64,000 nt of DNA, from positions 412,836-476,835 of the forward strand of contig JAYWVB010000026.1 in the NCBI GenBank assembly GCA_039881045.1, in the 5' to 3' direction. Shown piece by piece: positions 1-11,422 of this stretch. The stretch is from Chaetomium olivaceum (lineage: Eukaryota; Ascomycota; Sordariomycetes; Sordariales; Chaetomiaceae). Position 1 is the first letter of the stretch. Every line of letters begins with the position of its first letter. Made by a program: the position numbers and the translations under genes. The notes beneath the pieces are model-generated. The model saw only the letters and a list, made by a program, of their open reading frames with translations. It made no database searches and was not told the DNA's origin.

Positions 1-454
1 GCCGCCACATGTGCGCACAGAGCGGTTACCTCTTTGAGAGCTCAGTTCATCCAGGCGCCCCCTCATTACCCCGCCGCCCACCCTGCGCAGTGAAGCTCCC
101 CGCAGCTGCACCTGAACCCAAACGGTCGTGCTTAGCTGTCAGGTGTACCTCTCCGGCCGAGCATCAAATGCGTTGTGACGTTGAGCTTGTTGTCCGAGCT
201 GCCTGGCTTGTTTACCGGCCAACGATGCTTTGCATCTGGATCAGGTTTCGGCAAGGCCTCTCGCCTTTCTTGAGCCACGCGCTACCCCAATCGCAGAAGG
301 TGTTATTTTGCATCGTCACGACAGAAAACACATTCTCGCTGGCTGGTAGCTAAGTCAAGGGGTCCGCCGTTAGTCTCACCCCTCTGTCGATGTCATTGAT
401 TCGCGCAAGCGCCCTGGTCATTTATCGCAGATCCGCCCTGCATCTCCCAAGACA

Positions 455-472
455 CCCCCCCCCCCCCCCCCC
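455..472. repeat. Poly-C tract (18 C)
   Basis: Uninterrupted run of 18 cytosines in the upstream region. Such runs are prone to length variation and to sequencing error. Confidence 0.9.
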
Positions 473-1674
473 TACCTTGCGCCCAACCCAATCCTTGTGC
501 TCAAGTCCGCTCCTGGAACAAGTGGCCAAGCGGACTGACCAGGGCCCGGAACGGCGTGCTAAAAACAGTCTCAACCCACTTTCTGCACCTCCCCCGTCTG
601 AGCAAAAGCGCCAGCCAGCGAGCGAGCAAGCCTTGTCCTACTGTGTTGATTCCGGTGGTGTGGGCAGCACGCTTCCTCCTGGCTTGCGAACATGGCCAGC
701 AAGGATGGTTTTGCTGCTCCCCTGCCGGCGACTGCTCACCACCTCGAATTCCCGGTATCCTGGTCTCATCTTGGCAGCGTCCCCGGGAGGCCATGCATCT
801 CGAGTTCCTCCTCGCACACACTTCTCCTCCCGGCAGACTCCTTCCCGTGGCCGCCTCCCACTGATCAACAAGTCCTAAGCGTTTCGGTGGTCTGTTTACT
901 CGCCCAGTTTCCCTTCTCGAGCCTCCCAGGACTGTCTCGCTACTCGACAACCTCCAGACCCTGGCGTCAATCTGTTCTGATACGCGCTGCTTCCAAATGA
1001 AATAGTTCAGGGTACCTCTGGACACCCTTTGCTCCACATTGTTTCCGCTCGCTTGCTTGCCTAAACGGTAAACCATCAAACTGGTTTACAAATTGTTGGT
1101 CCCCTTCCGTTTTGTCACCCCTCTGCCTCCCCCGGATCGTCCCGACTCGTTCGCTCTGGTGTCATCCTCGTTGTGTCCTTCCTCATGCTGTACATACGAA
1201 GTACGTGGGGGAAACATCAGGATCGTACCTTCTCCTGAACCGGCGCGGCTTTCTACATACGAATAGCCCATTCCAGAGCGTCGACAGATCGGGACAGGGC
1301 AGAGAGGCACGGAGCCTAGAGCCAGGGTCACCCTCGCCTCTGTCGCTCGACACTAACTCCGCCTCGAGCGTAGTGGACTGCACCGGAGCTGCGTCTCGGT
1401 CCTGGGACATCCTGCTCAACCACCGGCCACCCCCGCCTTTTTTTCGTACCTTGCAAAGTACTTATATTTCTTTTCAGCGCGCCAATGGCCAAATTCGGGT
1501 GGGCTCTGTCATAGTACTTCGACGTTTCATCACCACACGCCCCGCCTGCTACCTTTCTCTGCGACCCATTACTAGGCTGGCCGCCACATCCAGCTTCCCC
1601 AACCAAAGGTTATTTCCACTTCTTCTTTCTCCCCTTTCTTTCTTCCCTTCAAAACAGCGCCGTCACCCTACCCT

Positions 1675-1697
1675 CCCCCCCCCCCCCCCCCCCCCCC
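1675..1697. repeat. Poly-C tract (23 C)
   Basis: Uninterrupted run of about 23 cytosines, followed by further C-rich sequence, roughly 115 bases before the start codon at 1812. It lies in the presumed 5' leader and could form structured nucleic acid. Confidence 0.9.
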
Positions 1698-1811
1698 ACC
1701 CCCTCTCCCCCCTCGTCCCGGCATCCCACTGCTCCTCAACCTCCCACCTACATTACACAGCCCCTTCCCACTCTTTTCCCCTTCTTGGTTATCCCACTAG
1801 CTCACACGAGG

Positions 1812-3530
1812 ATGCTTACCATCAACAAGCCAGTGCAGTACGGCTACCGGCCCGTACATGATCTACCAACCCCGCCGAGCACATCCCGCCCTTCTCCCCC
1901 CCTAATATACCCGGATCCGGGCCAGAAGCCACCGCCTACCATCTCCGGGGGTAGCAATTTTTCCGATCAGCTCATGTCGGCGCCTCATCGCGGCTTGCCT
2001 CCACCGGCGGCTTTACCTTCAGTTCAAGCCCCCTCTGGATCCGGTCCTCCGCAGCCCCCATCAAACCTATCAGGAGGCCAGGCCGTCCCGCCACCTCCGG
2101 TCTCACAAAGCCAGCCGTTAGGCCAGCTCCCGGCGGCTCCGACATGGCATGAGGAATCGATGAGAGCTTGGCTCACTGCCAAGGCGGAGGAGGACAAGAG
2201 GCGGCAAGAGGAGGAGAGGACACGGCAGGAAGGCTACCGTCTCGAGCAGAGGCGGATGGAGCACGAGATCCTGAGGACCTCCTTAGAAGGAGGGATACCA
2301 CCGCCGCTGGTACCGGTTGTTTTTGCAGGCATGGGCGGTGGAGCACTCTCACCGGCGGCCCTGGACTGGGCGCAGCAGTACATGATGTCGCAAACCCCTC
2401 AACAACACCCCCCCGCACTGATGCCGCCTGGGGCAGTCTCATCAGAGCACCAAAGGCGAGACTCACAAGCCCAGATGTACGGGCAGTACCCAGTTTCTGG
2501 CGGTGCCGTTCCATCCACACCGGGTTCGGCACAGGGGCCGCCGAGCGCGTATGCATCAGGCTATCCCGGTTCCCCCACAAGGCCCAGAGGACTCAGCATG
2601 CCGGGCACGATGGCAGGACGACCACCCGCCGGGGCTGGGTCAAACCTGCCCAATTTGATCACGAACGCGCCCGGCGGGCCAGGTCAGCAACCGGGTCTAT
2701 CGCAGCATCAACAAGAACCACAGGCGTCCCCGTCCATATACTTCCACCACTGGCAACCCCCGACAACGCAGGGGGGAGGACGGAGCGGCGCAGAGCAGCC
2801 CGCTACGCCCTCAGGTTCGTCTAAAACCAAATGGCGCTCAAGATGAGGCTCTGGCGCGGGGCTAACTGGCTCGTTTTCACGCAGTAGGGGAATCGCCACG
2901 CAAACGAAAAGCGCCAGGGCCACAGCAAGCTGCGCCGCCGCCATCCACGCATCGACACCGTTCGCCGCCCTTCTTGCATAGCACAGGCTTGTCAAACCCA
3001 CCGCCCGGGCGCAGGAGGGGGCACTCACGGCAGAGAAGTGACCTGGGGTCATACCGGCCGGGGGCTGGTCGGGGACGCGGGGAGAGCCTAGGTTCGGGAC
3101 GAGAGACGTCGCCGATGCATACACCAGGGGCAAGCTCTGCGCGGGATAACGGCGAGCCGTCCTCGTCAACAATTCAGCACCAAGGCCAGGTACCAGCACA
3201 GTTCGCGCCCCCACCAGCGCAGGCTCCATCCGGACGGGTCGGGGCACATTCGGTTTCATCCTGCTGTCAGACAACCCGCAGTCTCCTCGGGCGACGACAC
3301 ACTTCACATCCGGGAACCCGTCGGAAGGCCGGCAGCAGCACCAGCACCCGCCCCAGCCCCAGCACCAGTCCCAGCACCAGCAGCACCACCGTCACCAAAT
3401 GCAGCAACACGGGCAGGCGCAATTTGGCGAGAGCGAGCGGAGACAGTCACCACGGTCGTCAGAGGAAAAACTTCGCGGTGGTGGTGGAGTCCAGGGATCA
3501 ACAGCCACGCGACCGGGAGATAACAGCTGA
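1812..3530 (+). CDS. Conserved disordered protein of filamentous ascomycetes, function unknown
   Basis: The first ATG in the long frame is at 1812 and gives a protein starting MLTINKPVQYGYRPVHDLPTP. It is proline-, glycine- and glutamine-rich and mostly disordered, with one conserved-looking charged helix (ESMRAWLTAKAEEDKRRQEE, then ERTRQEG and FAGMGGG) at about residues 115-185. A 70-nt intron at 2815-2884 (GTTCGT donor, CTAAC branch, CAG acceptor) joins the exons in phase and gives VGESPRKRKAPGP, a basic patch. Near 3260 the natural reading (HSVSS, then LLSDNPQSPR) needs one more C than is present. Without it the frame becomes low-complexity and ends at 3537. In the restored frame the tail is Gln/His-rich and stops at 3528-3530. 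A further 3' exon before 3842 is possible. I recall similar proteins in related fungi but no known function. Confidence 0.75.
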
Positions 3531-5164
3531 ACCTTAATTTCATCGCTGTTTCAGCCCCGCCGAGCCGGCCCAAGCTCTTTGCGGCTTGGGTCTGGTTGCC
3601 CCCCTTTCCGTTTACGGCAATATGAACGGGGCGGGATCCTCACCGCGCCGTTGCAAGGGGGGGATGGCGATGGAGAAGAACAAGGGCCGAGTCAGGGGAA
3701 GGTTCCTGGAAATGGAACAGTGCCACGTCCCCGACAAAGCGGACTGGTCCCCCATTCGATAGAACCCGCCACGCCAGGAACGACTCCATCGGCGCCGAGT
3801 CCGCCGGACCACACCGCGCAGCAATTGGCGCGTTGTGTCTGAGCCTCGACCTCATCACAAACACGCGGCGGCAGGGGCTGTTTCCCAATTCGTCCAGTCG
3901 TCTCTCCGCCCTTGGATGTGAGGGAGCCATTCCGGATTCCAGCAAAGCAAGCATTTGGCTCTTTTCTATTTTCTTTCTCTGCTTCTTGTTCCGCGTCCGG
4001 GCAACGTCTTCTCCTTCTTTTTTCTTCTTCCTTTTTTTTTTCTTCTTTCCTTTTTTTTGCACCTTCGCCCATGTATATCTTCAAATGTATTACACCAACC
4101 TTTTACTGGCTGACTAGGAGTTTGTACTGTACTATTACCACGATGCTTTTAATGTGTTCTTGCTAGTTTTTATCAGGGGACAGAAACGGCTGGCCGGGGG
4201 ATGGGCGGGTCAGGAAAACGGGGCGTTCAAATCGACGTTCAATCAAGATGAATCAGGGGGGAATGCAAAATCCAAAAAAGATGCATTCAACAACAAACAC
4301 GGAAACAAGGGGGGGGTGTGCCCTTGGGAAGGCATTGTTTTGCTTTTTCCTCTTTTGCCTTTTGGACCAGCAACAACTGCGGGTGGCAGGCGCACCATTG
4401 CACAAGACTTCTCGGATGGGTAAGGCGGGGGAAAGGGTGCCAGTCTGGCTTGACTGAGGCTCGGCTTCCCGAACCGCTAAGACTGGGTCGGTAAAAGCAC
4501 GGACGCCGAGTCTGTTCTTCGGTGATCACTTCGATACATACGATACGACGATACCTTGCATGGGGAGGAACAAACCTGAATAGGGACAAGATCTCCTCAG
4601 CAAGCTGGAACGAACGGGGGAAGGCATCGGGTGCACCTAACCTGCCTGCACCTGCGAAATGACAGGTTGTTGCGAAGTATACATACGTACATATGAATTC
4701 GCAGTGACACTTCCACAGGCTTGAACACACGAATCCGTTGCCCTGGCTCCCACTAACTGCGGAAGAGTATACACAGTCCTGTGTATATGGCTGCATTGGC
4801 GCGCTGAGCGATGGTGTCGTTACACAAACCGCCGTGGCTGGGTTGTTTATCAATGGTCATATATGAATTCACTGTATTGCATACATACCTTACACTGTAC
4901 ACATTAGTCAGTTACCGTGACTCGGCGATGGAGGTTCCAATTTTCACGGCTCGACTTGCTCTTGCACAAACTGAGCTGCACGAACCGATGAAGGAAGGAA
5001 TGTCCCGCTAGGCAGTGGAGACGATGGCGTGGCCGGGTGGAGGCGGCAGTTCCGGACTGAGTCGATTAGACTAGGCAAACTCCCCACAAGGAGCTCCTTG
5101 CAATTCGAACCCCCGCCGCTTCGGTCGTCCCACGGAAATCTGCGGGTTTGACCAAAGCCATCAC

Positions 5165-5992
5165 ATGGAAACAACCTGGAAGTCAAGCGAGGTGGCCGAA
5201 AGCCGCTGTTCCGCAAACAGTCAGCATTTCCCTTTCCAATCGGCCATGCTTCCGCAATCGGTAACGGGCAGGGAAGAAGCAAGAACTGGCGTCGATACCC
5301 CACGTAACGAACACCACTCGACGCACATGTACCATGCCAACCGGTGGCTCTCAGGCGCTTGTCAACCGCCGCGATGTGTGCGAGGCCAGATCTACCATTG
5401 CTACAAGGGGCAATTGATGGACATGCCAAAAAAGAACTCGATGGCAAGCTCCGCGGCTCGCCGCCCGAGACCCCTCCCGCCCGCGTACCAGAAAGAGCAC
5501 CAGGCACGCCAGGCAGCCAGGTTGGACAGATCACAGCCAGCAACGGGTAAAGAGTTATCCGAACGAGCGAAGCAGGAACCACTCGCACGGCCGACCGACG
5601 CATCACGGGGTTTCGACGGCGCTTGTTGATGATCACCAGAGGCGTGTGCAACGGTTTGTCTCGAAATCCCGACAAGGCAACCATCTCGGCGGGGGCCCGG
5701 GTTGAAAGAGGTAGCCGTGGGGCGAACACAGGCGCCCAAAGAGGCCGACCAAAGCACAACTCGAGCACGGTCCTCACCAGCGAAACTTCTCAAAGTGGAC
5801 ATCGGACAATTTCTCATTCGCTGTGCCGAAGCTCGACCAGAACCTGCAGAAGAAGGTTGAAGAGCCATTTCCCGCGCCTCCAATTCACAGCCAGCCGCCA
5901 GAGAGCTTGCCGAAGAAGACGGCCGAAGACAATACCGGCTGGCTGAGGGTGTGCTGAGCATGCAGCAGGCCGAAACCCACGGCGGCGAGTGA
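5165..5992 (+). pseudogene. Possible degraded coding region, unrecognised
   Basis: One plus-strand frame from 5165 to 5992 has protein-like composition (for example KLLKVDIGQFLIRCAEARPE, then RELAEEDGRRQYRLAEGVLS) but is broken by two adjacent TGA codons near 5626 and another TGA near 5858. The interruptions are too close to be removed by normal introns. It may be a decayed gene, a mis-sequenced gene or chance coding appearance in GC-rich DNA. I recognise no family. Confidence 0.18.
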
Positions 5993-6288
5993 TGGCATGA
6001 CGTTGCTTAATATAGGGCTGTGCAGCTCAACCCTGCTTCCGAACTGGGACCAGGCTTCTGGCACCGACTAGGGTAGAAGACCAAAAGAGGTTTGGCGCCA
6101 TCGGACCGAGGTGGGGGCAGGGAGGGGGGAGAAGGGGTGGATTTGGATTCTTGGAAGGGTGGTAGGCAGGTGGTAGAGTAGTGGTGTGAGCGGTTCTCTG
6201 AGCTGTCCCATGTCCCCTCGTACCCGCGCTTCCCCACTAATAAAGCACCAGTCAAACACACCACGCTCGCCTACCAAAGTCTTCGTAC

Positions 6289-6324
6289 GAGTATGTATGT
6301 ACATACATACAACATACATACGCG
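6289..6324. repeat. TACA/TATG microsatellite
   Basis: Runs of GTATGTATGTACATACATAC type tetranucleotide repeats. Similar short tracts occur near 4681, 8520 and 9190, so the motif is widespread in this gene-poor block. Confidence 0.8.
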
Positions 6325-8863
6325 CTTGCGCCTGCACCCGCGTCCAAAGACGTCAGTCTAGCTCTGTGCGCCAACTAGCGCCGGAAGCAAGCCAATTGTC
6401 TCGCTTCTCTCTCTCTGCCGGTAATTGCTCACCCTGATGCTCGGCGGGATTCGCCAACCGCGGGTGCACACCGGTTCTGCCCTCGGATCGAAAATGCCTC
6501 CCCAACTCTGCAGTTGAAACACGCCACATGGCGGCTCCCGTAGATCGCTGGGTTTGTACGGAGTACCACCTTTCCTCTCCTACCCCCCTCGGACCCAGAC
6601 CCGGCCGGCATCGGGGCCCGCCCGCCCGGGGTCTATCCGGACCCACACGCGATGCCGAACTCAAACAACGAACACGAACAAAGCCTATGGGATTGTCAAT
6701 CCAATTACGAGCGAGCTTCCTTGCTGCATGGCGCCGATGTCTCGTTTTCCTCTTGTGGCTGACTTGTCCTCCGTCTGCCTCTCAGCCGCATCAATTACAC
6801 AGTAGTTAACCGTCAATCCCGAGAAACAAACCTCTTGTCCTTGTTGGGAACCTCGGAGAATAGGCGACTCGGTCCTTTCGAGAACACTGATGCAATGAAC
6901 GGTCGGATGCAACGCTGGAGAGGACAACCCAGCCGCCCACACCCCTGCGGCAAAATGGACAATGCTACACCACAAGTCCTGTGTCAGCTCTCAAGGACCC
7001 CTTTACTCTGCGTCGTTGATGAGCGAATATCTCAGCCAAGCCGTTTGAGAGAGAAACTGGGTTGAGTGCGGACCACTAAGCAGCGGAACTTTCAGATCGA
7101 TCCTGGTACTCCGTACATGTACTGTTACATATCCTGCGTCCATCGGTCTCAGCATGCTGGCCGGATTGGCTCGATATGCGAGCCACGCTTGCGGTTAATC
7201 GATGTCTCTTATATTAACGAGCAGCAGTGGCGCCATCTCCGCTGACTCCGATACCACCTCGCCCAAACCCACGGGTTACTTGACGATCATATAGAGTTTA
7301 GCCTGTCGGCGCTTAATCGTGTCCGGAACGAGAAGAACCACAGGAACACAAAGATCGCCCAGATCGATCTGACCTAACAAGCGTGCGCCATCTCCGCGCG
7401 GCTGAGACGAGAAGCAGACGAGAACGCATGGGTTTTGCTATATCGTTTTAGCCAGCACAAGACAACACCGCGCCTTTAACTTGTAGAGACGGCACCACTT
7501 TTGGCCTATCCTTCCACCCAACCCTTGCTCTTATATGGTTTCGGTGTTTTCGGTCTCTGTTGAGCCATCGTTCGAAAAGGCCGTGGTCGTGTTTAACTGC
7601 GACCGATGAGATAATTTGGGATCCTCTTTCATAACTACCCCCTCGTCGCGTTGTCTTCCCAAGGACCCGAGGAAAATTCGCCAAAATCCCCGACCGGATT
7701 AGCGTTACCAAGAACCTCTTCGGTTCAGCCGCTGATTTCTCGGTTCCGAATTTTCACCTGTCGCGGTTGCCAGCTTGACGGTTGATTCAGTCTCGGCAGG
7801 GCACAGGGAAACCGGAGATCGCGGGCCGCTTTGTTGCGTGACAAAGTCCTTTGCCAAAACACGCCCACAGACCGCCCTTGCTCAGCAGTCCACAGTTTGG
7901 ACGTCCGTCCGCCCGGCCGCGGCCAGATCGGCGGTGCTTCTGGAACACGGCCGGCCTCAGAGTCCTGCCTCTTCCCGGCCAGGCACCACAAGACCAATGC
8001 TGCTGGCCGAAAACACGCACATATCAAAACCTCGGCCTCGTATCAAGTGATACATGGGTATGGCAGCTGACTGGCGCCTTTCTCAGGTTAATTGGGAACC
8101 GTTGCCGTGCAGGAACTGGATCGGGCCAGGGTTGAATGCATGCCTCGATATCTTCCAAGATTGCTTCCTCCGTCTCCTCTTCCGGGAGTTGCCAACTTAT
8201 TCGGGAGCATGTCAGTCAAATCCATACATACGCGGCGTAGATGGTACTATGGGTGCACGTGTGTTATTGCGGGAGACGTCTCTTGCGGTGTACGTGTTCT
8301 TCCATCTGGCGCCAACGGTCGGGTCAGGGATGAGAGGTAACTAGTGTATGGGGGGTGGGTGGTGGATGACGCACAGCTGGGCGGCGGCTTGATATTGGTT
8401 GGTAATCCGTCCGTCCGCGGGGTGAGAGCTGGGGACGAGCCGCCGCGGCTCGCGGCCGTGTCCTCCGGATGTCTACATATTGTTCCTCTTTCTTTCCTCA
8501 TCTTCCCTCTTCTATCACTACATACATACGTCTAATGCCCCGATGACTAACTAGGTCGATAGACGAAGCTACCTTCCAGAAGGAGTTGATCTTGCGTAGT
8601 GCAGTTTCCACGAATGAGGCACCGTCATATTCCCTTCCCTATCCATCAACCCGTCTGCCCAGTCTTGTCCCGCCCAACCGCCCGGCGGCAACGGTTGAAT
8701 ACATACAGAGTCGCAGAGACGGAAACCCCATAGACGCCAATCCGCGCTCGTCTCTGAGCGGATTGGTCGGCGTGCGCTTGGGGACGCGCAAACCCACGTA
8801 CACGTACCTCTCGCGGCTATTTTTAACCCCCATCTTATTTGTCCCGCTGCTACATACCACAGT

Positions 8864-8884
8864 AGAGAGAGAGAGAGAGAGAGA
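8864..8884. repeat. (AG)n microsatellite
   Basis: About ten uninterrupted AG units in the gene-poor region. Confidence 0.9.
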
Positions 8885-9197
8885 CAGCTTCCACTTGGCC
8901 GCGTTCCCTTGCCGCGTTCCCTTGCCGTGGTGTCGTTGCTGTTGTATGGTTCTCTTACCCGCGTATGCGTGTCACTGCTGGTCACTGGACTGTGTGGTGC
9001 TCTAGTAGGGGGTAGGGTAGGTATCCAAAAGGCTTGTATTGTCTTGCCTTGTTTCCTATTGTTTTGTTTCCTTTTGCTTCCCTTACCGCCGGATCGGACA
9101 GCATCCGTTCCATTTATGGTCTGGTCTCTCCGTGGCGCGGGGCGGGATGGACGTGCGCTGCGTGCTTGCGGGTGCCGTGCCGGATGGTATGTACATA

Positions 9198-9257
9198 CAT
9201 ACGTGTACTGGCATACGTATACACACACATACGTGTACTGGCATACGTATACACACA
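9198..9257. repeat. 30-bp tandem duplication
   Basis: Two perfect tandem copies of a 30-bp unit (CATACGTGTACTGGCATACG followed by TATACACACA), at 9198-9227 and 9228-9257, flanked by TACA repeats. Confidence 0.85.
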
Positions 9258-9436
9258 CATACATACAACTAGGGCGGGTGAACCTTGCGAGTGAAGGTGG
9301 CGAGGAGGGAAAAGGATATTTTGCTTTGCTGATGATAGGCATAGGCGGTGTATGGTGCGGTTTATTGTGTGTGTGCTGTGCTGTGTAGGTGAGGTGTGTG
9401 GGACACCAAGGCTGGGGGTATGACATGTCACACATG

Positions 9437-9454
9437 ACACACACACACACACAC
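9437..9454. repeat. (AC)n microsatellite
   Basis: Nine AC units in the gene-poor region. Confidence 0.85.
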
Positions 9455-11422
9455 GGCCCTCGCTTTTCGCGAATCTAGCGTTCTCTGTTTGTTGTGTTAA
9501 TCGCGTGGTTGGGGGCAGCCGGGAGGGGTTGTTGTTGTTGGAGGAGGAGGAGGGGTCGCCTACCCGTCTGCTTGCTTGCTTGCTTACCTACTTTGCATGC
9601 GCTGTTCACCTGCATCTGCTTCCCTACCGGAAGAAAAAGGACCGGCTCTGACATGCACGCAGGCGCCGATACGAAGGTATGGGTAGGTAGGGTATGTGCA
9701 TTACATGCATACTGCTATAGTGCTATAGTGCTATAGGGGCAAAACGCCACGGTTTGACAGACATGCATGGATTGGGGTGGGTGGATGTGGTGAATGAATG
9801 GGAGCGGCCAGGTCGGAGGGGTTACAGGGCTGGGTGTGGGGATGCCCATGCACTGAAAAGGGGGTGCCGGGGGGTTGGTTGCCAGCGGTTAGTGCATGCC
9901 GCATGTCCTGTGTGTATGTAGCTAGCTCATGTAGTCAGAGAAACGTCAGTTGCCGTCATATATAGTTCTCAGCTGGGGTGGGAGATGCCGGAGGTTGTCT
10001 GCGCCACTTGCCCGCGTTGCCTACACTCCCACTTGTCGCTTGTTTGGGTGCTTGCTTGCTTGCTGACCGCGTGCGTTTGCTTTGCGGGGGTGGCATCCTT
10101 CTTGGAACCGTGCCGTGAGGTTGCATAGACATACATGAAGTATGCGGTCTGCCGGATGGAGGGCAAAGTATCGTGGGTATCGGGAGGTGGATGCCCGTCG
10201 GGAGGAGCTGAGACGTAATACTTTATGGGTTGGTGCAGAAATTTAACGGATGACATGATAATGGAGAAGGTATTGGTTGGTTTGATACTTCACTCTCTGT
10301 TGTTCGTCTTAACCTTCCAAACCCTGGGGTGCTAGCAACGGTAGAGGTGGGCTCTTACAGAAACAACATTCTCAGGGTTATGTGTATATCTGGTTTGACT
10401 TGAGCTTTTCAGCATCGTACTCTGGGCCACTCACTGCCACCGGGAGATATATAACGGGCATAACCGCTGGGCTGGTTGGTTGTATCCAGTAGACCAGTTG
10501 AGTTTATGTAGGGACCAAGGCTAGACAACAGGTTCACTTTCGCTAGATGCAAAACAGTCAAAAGGAGTCGTCCAGGCCCGCGTCTAAGCCATTGCACAAC
10601 AAGTACCTGACATTTTTATATGGAAAGATGGACTCTGTTAGGCCTGAGTGCTATAGTAGACAAAGGAAGGTGTATGTTATGGGCCATTCCATTGTATTTA
10701 CTCTGCGGTCAAGCTATCGTCAACTGTCCAAGGCGGTTCCGCACATGTGTCATTACATTGCCGCCCTTGAATCGGGGCGCCTGGGGCGGATGTGATGATG
10801 AACAACAACTCATTCGACCCAGCCATACCGGAGTCTCACCCTCACCCTCACACCAGCATTCTCGCTCATCGCCAACACTTCAGGACATGGCACTCCTCGA
10901 CCGCGACATAACGTTCAACAACGCTAATCAATTACATACTGACATGCAAAACACATAGTCACGTGCTTGCTACCACACGGGTTAGGTTACAACTAGGTAA
11001 GGTAAGAAGAAAAAAACAGATTAAAAAACCGCAACCACCCCCAACCGCACACGCATATGATGGGCGTGCCTCTCTCAGAAAGCAATAAAACGTCAAGGGG
11101 TATCAAACTCTCTCTCTCAGCCCAAACAAAACGGCGAACGACGATGAAAACCCCAAGGCTAAGGGGCAAACACCGTCAAGCCTCCGAGAACAAAAACAAA
11201 GGGAAGGGAAACTCGAAAGAGCGTCACCAGTGGGAGGAAGGGAACCGAACCACGCATACCATCGCCGTGGCATCAACAACCAACCAACCCACCCACCAAT
11301 CCAACCCAACCAGGCCAGCCTACAAATCCACCAGCCACCACCCCCGATACCTATTCCAACAACGCCCAGTCCAGTCACCCACCCCGAAACTCGCACCGGC
11401 ACCGCCAACAAGCCCACGGCCC

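Larger units (their letters stand above)
1..1811. other. Upstream non-coding region
   Basis: I see no convincing gene here. Open frames on both strands overlap one another, lack homology I recognise and show no splice structure. The stretch is pyrimidine-rich toward its right end, as is usual for a long fungal 5' leader, and holds two long C homopolymers (455-472 and 1675-1697). It probably contains the promoter and 5' UTR of the gene starting at 1812. The left end could hold the edge of a neighbouring gene that I cannot recognise. Confidence 0.5.
3531..11422. other. 7.9 kb gene-poor region with microsatellites
   Basis: No well-supported gene. Open frames are short, overlap on both strands and have no recognisable domains. 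It contains the 3' region of the preceding gene (T-rich at 4010-4060), a possible degraded coding stretch at 5165-5992, many TACA/TG-rich microsatellites and a 30-bp tandem repeat. A large non-coding block upstream or downstream of a regulatory gene, or a long non-coding RNA, would fit. Transcript data would decide. Confidence 0.5.

Noticed and set aside
4944..5777. A 277-codon open frame on the minus strand
   Set aside because: It overlaps better coding-like sequence on the other strand, has no domain, signal or splice support, and long frames are expected by chance in GC-rich DNA.
9114..9452. Cys/Val/Tyr-rich small frames that look like secreted cysteine-rich peptides
   Set aside because: The pattern arises from translation of TACA/CACA microsatellites rather than from a gene.
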